Assembly: GCA_001600615.1 (NCBI GenBank)
Contig: BCKK01000001.1
Coordinates: 3,353,826-3,417,825 of the forward strand
Reading direction: 5' to 3'
DNA: 64,000 nt
Origin: Dioszegia crocea
Lineage: Eukaryota > Basidiomycota > Tremellomycetes > Tremellales > Bulleribasidiaceae
The first letter of the stretch is position 1. Every line of letters starts with the position of its first letter. Shown here one piece after another: positions 1 to 9,945 of the stretch. Made by a program: the position numbers and the translations under genes. Under the pieces are notes generated by a model. The model made no database searches. It was not told the DNA's origin and saw only the letters and a list, made by a program, of their open reading frames with translations.

Positions 1-1771
1 TCGGGGCCATACGGTCCTCCGGCCGCCAACATCCCTTCGGTTCCGGCTTCGCAACCCCCTCCTATGCCATATCAGCCCAGTCAACCTCCCTTCCAGCCTC
101 AGTTCCAGCAGCCGCAGCAACCCCAGCAGCAGCAGCAACAGCAGAACTTTGGTGGTTACCCAAACCAACCATTCCAGCCCGCTCAGCAACCCCCTTCCCA
201 ACAGCAGCGACCGTTCCAACCTACCCCTTCGGCATATGCGCCTGACGGCTACAACCCCTCAGCCCAACAGGGACCAAACGGCTATGGCGGACCCCAACAA
301 CAGCAGCAGCAGGCATACGGTGGTCCTCCCGCTGTCCAGTCGCTCGGTCCTCCCCCTCGAGCTAACGCCATCAATGGCGGTGCGAACGGTCTGCCCACAC
401 CCCCTCTACCCGCTGCTCAGCGTCGGGATATCCCGGGATGGAACGATGCGCCTACGCTATCGGCGCCGAAACGGCCTCAGAGCGCGGCGAAGGATGCTGG
501 TCGATTGGCCCCAATCATGAGCCCTTTCCCCATGTCGGACCAGCAGCAGCAGCAGTACATGTCGCAACAGCAGGGCGGGCAGGGTCAGGGTCAGAGCATG
601 CCACCACCACCGCAGCAGATGGGAATCACTCCGCCTCCAAACCGATCTGCGCCGGGTATGCTGCCGCCTCCACCTAAGGGCGGACCGAGACCCCCGTCAG
701 CTCAAAATGTAGCTAGGCAGGCTACGGGTCAACCACCCCAGCAACAACAGCAGCCACCATTCCAGCCCCAGCAGCAACAACAGCAGCATCCTTACCAGCA
801 GCAGCAACAACAGCAGTATCAGCAGGCGCCCCCTTCCGCTCCGCCACTAAACCGGATGCCTACTGCTGGACCCCCACCGCCACAGCGCGGCCCCACCCCA
901 CGTGCTGGACCACCTCCACCTGGCGTGACCGCTGGTCCTCCCCCTCCTCGTGCTTTGTCGCCTCTCGGTCCGGGCCGAGCCGGGCAACAGGGGCAATACT
1001 CACAGCCAAGCATCGCCGGTCAGCTGCGCCCTTCTTCCGCGCAAGGTCAACAGGCCGGTCCACCCCCTCCCGGTCGTGCCGGTCCACCTCCACCAAACAG
1101 GTCGGCATCGAGCGCGATGAATGGACCCGGTCCCGTTCCGGGTGGACAGAGTCCGGGTCAAGGTGCACAGCAGCAATTGCGTACTCCACCCATGGCCAGT
1201 GCGCCCACTTTGAGTCCAGCTCCGCCCGTCAAGGCTAGCCACCGTATGTTTCAATCGCTATTATCAGGAGACTAAGCTGATTCAATAGCTCCCGGAGACC
1301 GAACGCATATCCCTTCCAACGCCCGGGGGATATACGAGACACTGAACCAAGAGATGAATAGGGTCAAGGGTGCCAATCTCCCAGTACGTCTCACTGTCAG
1401 AACCGATTGAAACACCGCTGATGCAATCCAGGCACACCTCAAGCGGATCGTAGATGACACTGAGCGACGGCTGAATATCCTGTTTGATGCGTTGAACAAT
1501 GAGACTGTGCCCAAGGACGCGGTAGATAAGATGGGACAAATTGCGAGGGGTGAGTTTTGCCAAATATAGCTGGGTGATTTGGGCACAACTGACGCTTCCA
1601 GCTCTTGCAGCAAGGGATTTGAATGGTGCGCTGGCGTTACATGTGGAACTGTTGACTGGAGCTACGGGCGAGATGACATCATGGGCTGTGAGTTGTTGTC
1701 TTCCGCTACGTTTGAGAAGAAGCTGACGGATACAGCCTGGAGTGAAGCAATTGATTCGACTAGGTGTTTAG
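1..1771 (+). CDS. SEC31: SEC31, COPII outer coat subunit (3' part; 5' end outside window)
   Basis: This is the C-terminal half of Sec31, which with Sec13 forms the outer cage of COPII vesicles leaving the ER. The frame is open from base 1. About 400 residues of Pro/Gln-rich sequence come first (poly-Q runs and many PPPP/GPPPP clusters), as in the disordered Sec23-binding region of Sec31. The conserved C-terminal helical (SRA1-like) domain follows, spread over small exons; readable motifs are THIPSNARGIYETLNQE, VDDTERRLNILFDALN and ALAARDLNGALALHVELL. It ends with GVKQLIRLGV and a TAG at 1769-1771. Introns read as 1244-1288, one starting at GTACGT near 1384, one starting at GTGAGT near 1550, and one starting at GTGAGT near 1688; all keep the frame. 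The WD40 and Sec13-binding parts must lie to the left. Family identity is certain from the C-terminal domain. Confidence 0.93.
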
Positions 1772-2056
1772 ATTGTTGGAATTGAAACGTAGAGTTGACG
1801 AATTACTTGAATGCATCGATATGGATTGGGATAGGAGTTAGGGTCTTGGGACCGTCTTGCGACATAGTATTCGACAAACGAATACAGTACTTTGAGAAAG
1901 CGTATATCATATCGGTCATTATAGCCACCCCGAACCACCCAGCAGATCTAGCTTTCCCGTTGTCACAGCACGCCCATACGGACTAAGAACTCGTCCAGTC
2001 TTGCCATATGGCCCATTCGAGGCCCGCTGGATGCTCATAACAGGCACTTAGATGGC

Positions 2057-3053
2057 TCAAGCCGATGTCAGACCGGCAGATGCGCCGGAAGAGGGGCTTA
2101 AAGGGAGAGAGGCGGTGGGAGGTAGAGGTCTGAATGCACGCAGCGCGGCAGGCGAGGCGTAGAGGGAAGTGGGGCGTCCAGAGGGTCTGTTAGAGAGGTC
2201 AGTGAATGCCATGATTAGGAGAGGAGCGATAGTGATGAGATGAGATGAGAACGACATACGAGAATGCCCCTTCTCCCACTGCTGCCGCACCTCTATTGAC
2301 GACCGTCTTCTTATCCCTCTTCCTTTCCCCTGACGTTCCCTGACCATCTCGCTCCACCCCGCTCACAGCCACCTTGCCTACACCTCTCTCACCCGCCTCG
2401 GCGATAGGCATGGAAACCATAGAGGCCGGAGCGGATTGGCATTCCTCCGCAAAGCTGGCCTTTTCCCATGTCCGACTGAGCGGGAACCGGCCGCCTGTCA
2501 ATCTGTTCTTCAGGCGTGAGATGATAGGTGTCCGACTGGGGTCTTTGTCTACTGGGATAGGCTTGGGAGCGTCTGACGGAGTGGGTAAGGCGGGAAGAGT
2601 GGTATGGGGCGTAAGGGACGGAGGAGCCATGGTGTCTGTCCAATCGGTCACAGGGCCAGATGGAGGGATGGCCCAAGTGTCAGGCACAGTGTTTCTGTCT
2701 GGCTGAGCGGGAGGAGGAATGGCCGGGGGATAAACGGCTTGCTTCGAGGGGGGAAGACAAGGTTCGTATGTCCGGTGAGAAGGCCATCGAGTGGCGGTGT
2801 CGCGATCCTGATCAGAGCCATGGGAGCGATATGTGTAATCAGGCCCAGGCTTGTGCGCGTAAGAGGGGGTATCGTGAGTGATACCAGATCCTTGATGAGG
2901 CGGGGTAGAGTAAGAGTGAGAGTGGGCGTCGGAGTGGGAGTGGGAGTTTGGAGGGAGGTGGGCGTGGTGGTGGTTCCTTACCCCACCCAGTCCGCCTGCT
3001 GTGATTGCGGGAGTGGAGCCGGATCGTGTGTTCGAGTGAGGGTGGGGCGGCAT
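2057..3053 (-). CDS. Uncharacterised His/Ser/Pro-rich protein, 307 aa
   Basis: I do not recognise this gene. The ATG at 3053 opens a long exon down to 2260. A 73-base intron (2187-2259, GTATGT...AACAG) joins it to a 43-codon last exon ending at TGA 2057-2059, giving 307 residues. The N-terminus is rich in His and Ser (NHHHAHLPPNSHSHSDAHSH) and the middle is Pro-rich. A short basic patch, ISRLKNRLTGGRFPLSRTW, could be the only ordered or amphipathic element. No signal peptide, membrane span or catalytic motif is visible. The sequence just 5' of the ATG ends in CAG after a CTAAGC stretch, so a 5'-UTR intron is possible. It lies tail-to-tail with SEC31. It is probably a real but fast-evolving, largely disordered protein. 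Confidence 0.55.
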
Positions 3054-3658
3054 GGCTGTCTTTGATCTAGCTTAGTATGATAGATGGTGAGTAGTGCGAA
3101 TGATGAAGGAAAGAGATGGACTCGGGCATGTTTGGCAGTCGAGTAAGGGCGAAAGGAAGGTTGAGTGATATTCTACGTCGATGTCACGCTGGCTTGAGGC
3201 CTGTATGCCTTTGACGGGATGTGGAGAGTTGGACATACAGTACCGCAGCGGTGTTGCTCTGTCTCTCAGTGTGAGATTCGGCTTGGGGTAGATGGTTGCA
3301 TGCGCAAAGTACAAATTACAAAAGAGCGATAAATGTCAAGATCTCAAAATCGCCGCCTATAAGACTGAACGCAAAAAAGCCCACCCTCCTCCTCTCGACC
3401 TTCCACTCGTAAAGAGCAGAGGTCAAGAAGGAAGAAGGTGGGCTTTCCGCAAGGTAAACATCAGCAGGTACGGACCTCTATTTAGGCATGAGGGCGTAAA
3501 CCTGCTGAGGGGAATAGACAAGAAGGATGGCGTGGAGAGTAAGGGAAGAAGGGTGAGAAAAAAGGGGGGAGAATGAAAGAGGTGGTTGAAATCGAGAGGC
3601 AGAGGCAGGAATCGAGTATAGGCGATGTATCGTAAAGAGAAGCAAGGGAAAAACCGCG

Positions 3659-4285
3659 TCAACGTCTGGTCCTTTGTGCGAGTGATGAGAAGTTTTGGAG
3701 AGTCATTGCTGCTACGCGGTTGCCCGTTACACAAAGCGAATGCGGAGTGGGACTGGCGGGGAGAAGGCCGTGTTTTGGAAATAGGGAGTGGGTGCGGTAA
3801 GGGTAGAGGTGGCCAATACGAACCCTTTGGTACTTCTCATCGAGCCAATTGCAGACGTCCAGCACACATTCAGAGCCAGAGCTGAAGTCTTCCAGGTTGA
3901 GCTGCAAGCGGGTTTTTGCGATTTGATCGAGTGTCGATGTCGAGTTGTCGAATCGTACCGTGCCGAAAGCCGAAGCTTGAATCCGAACGTGTTGAACGTC
4001 AGCGTCGATACCGTTCAGCGCTGTCGTCAAACTACGAAGCCTGCGCTGAAACGGTCTTGGCTTGTCGTTGTACCGAGCTATAGCAGAGTCGCTGTTGCGC
4101 CTGCGCCGTAGCCGTGGGTCGAGACCTGTTTGTGAAAAACACCCCCCAAGAATGAAACCAAAGTATCCCTCGAAAGAACAAACGAAGTAAAAGAAAAAAA
4201 GGTGACAAGGAGGAAAGGCAGGAAGGGGGAAGATGGAAGAAATGGATGAGAAGAAAGAAGAACACGCTAGAGCGTACCAGGACAA
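3659..4285 (-). CDS. Possible coding exon of an unknown gene
   Basis: A 208-codon frame is open on the minus strand. Its first quarter is low-complexity and probably not coding: it lies in a T-rich stretch ending in a good acceptor (ttcacaaacag) near 4125. The part after this acceptor has the codon use of neighbouring exons (GAC, TTC, AAC, CTC) and reads as a plausible globular protein, including VRFDNSTSTLDQIAKTRLQL and CVLDVCNWLDEKY. A frame on the other strand (3788-4111) is also open, so strand assignment is uncertain. No known domain was recognised and no upstream exon with a convincing start could be joined. Treat this as a pointer to possible coding sequence, not a finished gene model. 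Confidence 0.25.
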   Translation of the reverse strand: MSWYALACSSFFSSISSIFPLPAFPPCHLFFFYFVCSFEGYFGFILGGCFSQTGLDPRLRRRRNSDSAIARYNDKPRPFQRRLRSLTTALNGIDADVQHVRIQASAFGTVRFDNSTSTLDQIAKTRLQLNLEDFSSGSECVLDVCNWLDEKYQRVRIGHLYPYRTHSLFPKHGLLPASPTPHSLCVTGNRVAAMTLQNFSSLAQRTRR

Positions 4286-4365
4286 TTCCCATCAGGCCCG
4301 AGTCGGAATCGCGAAGCGACCCTTTGAATCGTGACCCCGAAAAGCGCCCCGATTCCGTCCAGACG

Positions 4366-4645
4366 ATGCCGGTTCCCAACTTCGTACCAGCTTCACCACC
4401 TCCACCCGACCTATACTCAAACCAGACCTCTCAAGCCCCTCGGAACTCCCCCTCGCCTATTATCGATCGATCAGAGTCGAGCATTCGCAAACATCGACGG
4501 GTCAAGCCTCGTGAGTTGTTGAACGCAGTAGAACCAGTTGCTGCTGTGTAGCCCCTTGTCAATACGACATGCCCCCGTGAACCCTTTCCAGCTGAAACCC
4601 CCGTGAGTGGCTTCCCCATCGCTCAGTATCCTCCGACTCCTTGAC
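4366..4645 (+). CDS. Possible short Pro-rich two-exon ORF
   Basis: From the ATG at 4366 the plus strand reads a Pro/Ser-rich peptide (PVPNFVPASPPPPDLYSN, then SSIRKHRRVKP). It meets a GTGAGT donor near 4511 and an acceptor (ccctttccag) about 80 bases on. Splicing them keeps the frame and gives a short Pro-rich tail (ETPVSGFPIAQYPPTP) before a TGA, about 65 residues in all. It could equally be the disordered N-terminus of something larger or a chance frame, since the opposite strand is also open here. No function can be suggested. Confidence 0.2.
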
Positions 4646-5802
4646 CCTCGACCCATCACCGCGACCGAATTTCCGAATCGAGACCAAACGTAACCCCCGG
4701 TGGAACAAGCGGGTCGTTAACCGCGCAATTGTATCCCCTAGATGATGAATGCCCGAAGTGAACCAGTAAGGAGGGATAGGATAGGGGTAGAAGTGGTGTA
4801 AGATGATCAGAACGCGAAGGTGTACTCAAGTGTATGAGTACCGGTACCGCTGTACCGCTGGAAATGAGCCCTCGTGGGAGACGAAATTGACCGAGACCGA
4901 AGAACCGCGGATCCGAAGCTGCAACTGCTCGTTATCGAGAAACACTGGACCCCAACGCCACTTGAATCCCCGGAGGGAAACCTCGGTGTGGACTTCGCTA
5001 GCGCGATCCATACCCACTCGCGTTGCCGACCAGACTATCTCTTTTGCGAATTGGTGAATGATTGTCGGAAAAGAGATATGCTCCCCTTTGCAGGGGAAGC
5101 CACTTGCCCACCCTTCTTGAACCCGCGCAAAGGTGGAAATATGCATAGGGGGTTGTCGAGTCGATGGGGGTGCGGGTGGGCAGGCAAGTATCTGATCGGG
5201 GCGAGGGGCGGTGACGTGCATCGCGACACAGCCGAGGTGGGGGAAGGCGGACACCAGTGTTCCTTGTCGTATGTCGGAACCAGATTTTGGAAAGGAGCCA
5301 AAGCTTACTTGTGCTCCCTTTAATTCTCCTTGTCTCTCAGAGTGCTCATGCTCGTATCCTTCACGCAGTAGGCAGTGGGACTGTCGCTCTCTCAGGGTTC
5401 AGGTTGCTCATGAAAGAATCAACAAGAAACCAGTGAGTGTGTCGTGCTCGCAGGGACTGAAAGGGTGACTCAGAAGAAGCGAGAGGTGCCAAACCCGGAA
5501 GTTCAGCGCGGATGGACAAGTGAGGATAGTGTGCGTGAGGGGAGATCTGTAGAGAAAGACGAGTCAACACAGGCTCTTTGAACAAGACAGACCGTAGGTC
5601 GTGAAAAGCTTACGAGCTGTGTGGAAGCTCATTGCCGTCCGTGCTCGGTCAGTCGTGCAGTCCTAGCACAATCGTGCTGGTGAGACGTCAAGAAGGAGCG
5701 AGCGGCGGAGGTCAGTGCGCTGTCGAGGATGAAGCGCGGATAAGCCTTGGCTTTGACGCGACGCGATGTCAGGTGGGTGGGTGGCGGATGATTTGGTGGC
5801 GA

Positions 5803-5875
5803 ATGTTGAGTGGTGATGTGGGGATGAGACCCACAGTAGGGATGAGGTCGATGTTGAGAGGTGATGTAGGGATTG
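5803..5875. repeat. Direct repeat, two copies 48 bp apart
   Basis: Two near-identical 24-25 bp copies (5803-5827 and 5851-5875), each built on ATGTTGAG-N-GGTGATGT-N-GGGAT, lie in a GATG-rich stretch of the unassigned interval. They probably arose by slippage in a simple-sequence region. Confidence 0.55.
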
Positions 5876-6066
5876 AATGAGGATGTTGATGATGGGTGGC
5901 GAGGAGGGATGTATAAGTGGGGGAGAGGAGAGGAGGGAGGAGAGGGGAGGAGTGATGACAAAGGTGAGACGCTGACTCACCCAGGTCTCACCCAAACAAA
6001 GGACCCTGAGCCCCTGAAAGAAAATGGGGGAACGGCAATAGCCGGCATTTCGCGAATGTGGCACTT

Positions 6067-6093
6067 CCGCTTTGGGCAATCAACCCAAAGCGG
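6067..6093. repeat. Perfect 10-bp inverted repeat (hairpin)
   Basis: CCGCTTTGGG (6067-6076) and CCCAAAGCGG (6084-6093) are exact reverse complements around a 7-base loop. The site is about 245 bases beyond the stop codon of the arrestin-like gene. It could act as an RNA hairpin in a 3' UTR or as a dyad site for a DNA-binding protein; the sequence does not decide. Confidence 0.6.
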
Positions 6094-6336
6094 GAGGAGC
6101 ATATAGACTCTACGCTTTGTATGCATGGAGCACCCAGCCATGGTCCATACACTGTATCCGATACATGAGGGAAGCTAACACCTGCTACTACCACGAGGAC
6201 TGCATCACCCATCCACTACGCACAGAGACCAATTAGGGATACATGATATGTCGTCAAATACGAAATCATACAAAAGATGTTGTCAAATATAAGCTCTATA
6301 AGTGCCCAGATCAAAAATGTCCGTACACGACCGCCG

Positions 6337-8199
6337 CTATGTGTACACATACGGTACTACACCACACGCCTCGGCATAATTTGGAGGTGGCAGTATCCAT
6401 CCATCCTCACAGCTGACGCTTTCCCCGTGGATCATCCGCCCCGTCTCACCACTGCCGTTTCCACTGAGCATCAAGTCTGACCACCGGGAAGTGTGCATCG
6501 CCCCGCGCGGCTCGGATACTGACCCAATGACAACGGGCAGAGGCAGGGTTTTGATGGTCCCCGGCCATGTACGCTTGAGGTACGTCATGGGCAGAGAGGA
6601 GAATGGCGATCCGGGTTCGGGCGCAGTGAAGACGCCTTGGGGAGGTAGGATGTCGAGTGCTGATTGTGGGAGATGGCGGTCGATGGTGGAGGTAGGAGAG
6701 GCGGGGACGAAAGCGAGGGTGCAACAGAGGTGGAATGTGGAGGATACTGAAACGTTGCCGGATTCAGTACCGGCAGACCCGACGTTGAGGTGGGTTGAAT
6801 AGCCGTGGGTCCAAGGCTGGTTGAGGAGTGTGATGGGGAGTTCCGAATCCAGGTCCACCGCTTCGTCATCCCTGCAGGTTATCCAGCCCCACCGTACCGA
6901 GACCTCATTCTCAGACACCAGGGCCATGTGGGTGGCAGGATCCAGTGGGGCCTGATTGGCGAGCGAGGAGTGTTCACGCCGTATTAGGGATAGCCTGATA
7001 ACAATGTGGTACGTCTGTCCCATACTCTCGACTGGAGGTTTCAGGTTCAATTTGAGGGGGATGGTGGAAGTAGGGGAGAAGGCAGTGGTGGGGAGTTCGG
7101 GGGAGACGGTCCATCGGTAGTTGGGCCGCCGTTGGCTTCCCTTGACACCGACAGCGCCAGGAGTGGGCTCGCTGTCCATCCGCACCCAGAATGTCTGAGG
7201 GGTGAAGCGAGGCGCTCGTGTAGGCATGGTATCTGGCATCATCTCGAAAGGACGAGCGGCCTCGGCGAGGATGATTCGACTGCCTGGACGATGTGAGTCG
7301 TCGCAGGTGAGGGTGACTGTGAGGGCGTAGGTGACAGCGAAGCTGGCTCCGGGGACAGAGTAGCTTGGCGGTAGGCGTGGTGTTGAGGGGACTTGGACAG
7401 TGAGGGGGAGAGAGTAGGTACCGCCAGGTAGACCTGAAGTGACGTCCGGGACATCCTCACGCCCTAGTCTGTCGGCGTAGGCCTGCGCCGCATCCCGAGC
7501 CCACAATGCTAGCCCCTCAGCCAGAGAGACTGAAACGCAAATGATGGTGCGCGCAGGTACGTGCGGGACATGCAGTGTGCCCACGAGCGACATGGTGAGA
7601 GTTGGGTTGAGAGTATGAGGGAGGGAGGAGTAGCGATCCAGCTGGAAAGTGAGGATGGTGGGGATGGCTTGGCCGGGATAGAAGGCGGGTGGGATATCGG
7701 CGTTGGTATCTGAACACTGGAAGGCGGCGGACAGGCTACACTTGGGCAATGATGGGGGTAGGACGAGCGATATGGAAGCTGAGATGTCAGCTTGGCTTAG
7801 ACAGAGCGAGTGGTGGAACGTACTTTCAGGCTCATCCAGATCCATGCGGTCATCCTCCACTTCCTCCCTGCTTGCCATCTTTGGGACATTTCCTGAGAAC
7901 CCGAGGTTCGCCCAGAACTCCCTCGATCTCGACCGCCTGTGAGTGCTCGGCCCCACGTCTTGTGGTGTCTGGCAAATCATCGAATCTGAGCGGACAAAGG
8001 CTCGGGGGTGGAGGGCGGAAGAAGCCATAGCGAAGATGTTGGAGAAGGCCTGGGAAGGGGAAGAGGTTGGGGTGGCGAGTGGGGTATCGAGTGGCGAGGG
8101 GGATGAGACCTGGAGTGGGTAGGGCAACTGGTGTTGATGAGGATTAGGGGAGGGTGTGGTGGGGAAAAGTGAGTGGCGAAGGTCGGTGCTGAACGCCAT
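6337..8199 (-). CDS. Arrestin-like protein with C-terminal PPxY motif
   Basis: The single long frame runs from the ATG at 8199 to TAG at 6337-6339 (620 codons unspliced). It contains a probable 45-base intron at 7779-7823 (GTACGT, CTGAC branch, CTCAG) whose removal keeps the frame, giving about 605 aa. The first 130 residues are Ser/Pro-rich. Alternating beta-strand sequence with the arrestin-N type phrase FYPGQAIPTILTFQL and later strands such as GTYSLPLTVQVPSTPRLPPSYS follow. The C-terminus carries PPPNYAEA, a PPxY motif of the kind that docks Rsp5/Nedd4 WW domains. Fungal arrestin-related adaptors use this to bring the ubiquitin ligase to plasma-membrane permeases. The fold assignment rests on pattern rather than strong identity, and the client transporter is unknown. 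Confidence 0.65.
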   Translation of the reverse strand: MAFSTDLRHSLFPTTPSPNPHQHQLPYPLQVSSPSPLDTPLATPTSSPSQAFSNIFAMASSALHPRAFVRSDSMICQTPQDVGPSTHRRSRSREFWANLGFSGNVPKMASREEVEDDRMDLDEPESTFHHSLCLSQADISASISLVLPPSLPKCSLSAAFQCSDTNADIPPAFYPGQAIPTILTFQLDRYSSLPHTLNPTLTMSLVGTLHVPHVPARTIICVSVSLAEGLALWARDAAQAYADRLGREDVPDVTSGLPGGTYSLPLTVQVPSTPRLPPSYSVPGASFAVTYALTVTLTCDDSHRPGSRIILAEAARPFEMMPDTMPTRAPRFTPQTFWVRMDSEPTPGAVGVKGSQRRPNYRWTVSPELPTTAFSPTSTIPLKLNLKPPVESMGQTYHIVIRLSLIRREHSSLANQAPLDPATHMALVSENEVSVRWGWITCRDDEAVDLDSELPITLLNQPWTHGYSTHLNVGSAGTESGNVSVSSTFHLCCTLAFVPASPTSTIDRHLPQSALDILPPQGVFTAPEPGSPFSSLPMTYLKRTWPGTIKTLPLPVVIGSVSEPRGAMHTSRWSDLMLSGNGSGETGRMIHGESVSCEDGWILPPPNYAEACGVVPYVYT

Positions 8200-9945
8200 A
8201 GTGGAGATGGGGGGGTTGGGATATATAGACTTCGGATCCAGAGCAGACGTGTGAATCTCGACGAAACGCCGAGCTGTGCTGTGACGAGGAGAGGGCTGGA
8301 GTGAGGTGAGACCTGGACGGGATAAGATTCACCGTGCGCTCTAGGCTTACGCAGAGCTTCGAAAAGGGTGGGAATAGATGTCGTCGGTTATGCTCTGAGT
8401 CACCGCTGTCGGGGATGACCAAGTGAAGTTTATGCAGTTGTTGATCAACAAACAAGGTAGCCGTTGTTGACTCCCCTCGGAGTTGGTGGTGTGAAAAGCG
8501 GAAGGAAGGGGGGAGGGATGATGCGTGACCAGGGTAGATGTTTCAGTGTTGAATGCGAGTTGTAAGACCTTTGCTCGGCGGGGGTTGGGTGGATGTCCCA
8601 GCAGATGGGACGTGTGTATGTAGGCGCACGCGTAGCGAGACTGTCTAGAGTAGCTGCGATCTACTGCATCCGAGACATCATGTGCGGGGGCGGGTGGCAA
8701 GGAAGATAGGGATAGAGATCACTAGAGCCGGTCCAAGCGGTAGAAGAGGGATCCCAAACCCACTGACCCTCTTCCTCATTCAGTAGGTCTCAGCGTGTCT
8801 GTCTGTCCCTTGATTGCTTCCGACATCTACCGTCCTCGTCCGAGCCCAAAGTGTATAGAGGGATAGTAAGGGAGGGGAGGAGGGGGAGGTGTTTAATTGA
8901 TTTAGCCGTGTATGTTTCGCGTCGTCCCGCTCGGACCTTTTGATCGTCAAGTCGGCTTTCGTTGCAATCGCTCGAGGTGGCAATAGGAGAGGCAAGCCTT
9001 GGACTACTAGTAGCATCCAGCATAGCGATGGCCGGGCGCGCGCGTAATTACCGCCGACTCAGCAGTGTGGTGCGGGAAGGGCTGGGAAGGGAAGAAAACA
9101 GGGGCGGGAAGGGAGGGACTCCATGGGAATTGGATCTTCGGTGGAGGCCGATCAGTCAAAAATCGCATAATCAGGCACAAAATGACGCTAGACACCCTGT
9201 ACTTTCGTTTCCCCCCTCTCTGGGGGTGCCCTCGACTATGCTACACGACGCTCCTGTGGAGTACATCGATTACAATCAGCTGCTCCAATAGTGCATGTGC
9301 AAACAGGGCCATCGAAAGAAGTTACCACAACTTGGAGTCACGCCGGAAAAGTCAAAATGTCTCGGATATTCAGCGGTAACTAAACAGGGTCTCGGCGCCG
9401 AAACGGCCGAAAGGGATCTGAGACATGTGGCGCGGATGCACACGTACGAAATGCATGGGACCGTGCAGATTGCGTGTGAAGTTGTTCGGGATTCGGTGCA
9501 GATCTGTGTTGACCGAACTCGTACATGTGCACAGACCCATTCGGTGGCGCTAACGCTGATCCCGATCGGGTATTGCAGTGGTATTTGCCCAATCCATCCC
9601 CCTGTCAGCAGCATCTGTCTCACTTCGGCGCGGAACCCGACTTGTCGGATCCATCCGATGTTTCACCTTTGGTAAGCACATGAGCGCTACGCCAAAGATG
9701 TCACAACACGCATGGGCGACTGGACGGAAATGAGACCTCTTGTTTCGGGGGTTTAAGTATCCATTCATGATCGTCGGAGGCAGAAAGCGAGACTCACGGC
9801 ATTGCGTGCATCCTGAGCCGCCGCATGTACCCTGCACAAGCTTAAGCAAGAGGCAATGACAGTACCAGCGGAATCCCAGTTGTCCATACAATAGCAATAT
9901 ACATAGGTAATCCACACAATGTAACAAGTCTACTAGTCAAGAGGA
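8200..9945. other. 1.7-kb intergenic region
   Basis: This region lies upstream of the arrestin-like gene and downstream of SRE1. Open frames on both strands are short and have no recognisable domain or protein-like composition. I see no RNA gene or repeat. It probably holds the arrestin-like gene's promoter and 5' leader. Confidence 0.5.

Larger units (their letters stand above)
3072..6336. other. 3.3-kb interval without a confident gene
   Basis: No recognisable domain is found on either strand. Polypurine/polypyrimidine-rich stretches alternate with blocks (about 3790-4110, 4366-4650, 4830-5250) in which overlapping frames on both strands have the codon preference of this genome. Splice-like signals occur, but I could not chain them into one convincing gene. 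The interval may hold a fast-evolving multi-exon gene, a non-coding transcript, or long regulatory sequence between the gene at 2.0-3.05 kb and the arrestin-like gene. Notable local structures are an imperfect inverted repeat around 3371-3450, a direct repeat at 5803-5875 and a perfect hairpin at 6067-6093. Confidence 0.6.

Noticed and set aside
860..1254. Minus-strand frames over the SEC31 Pro/Gln region
   Set aside because: These are shadows of a Pro-rich low-complexity exon; no start or splice context supports them.
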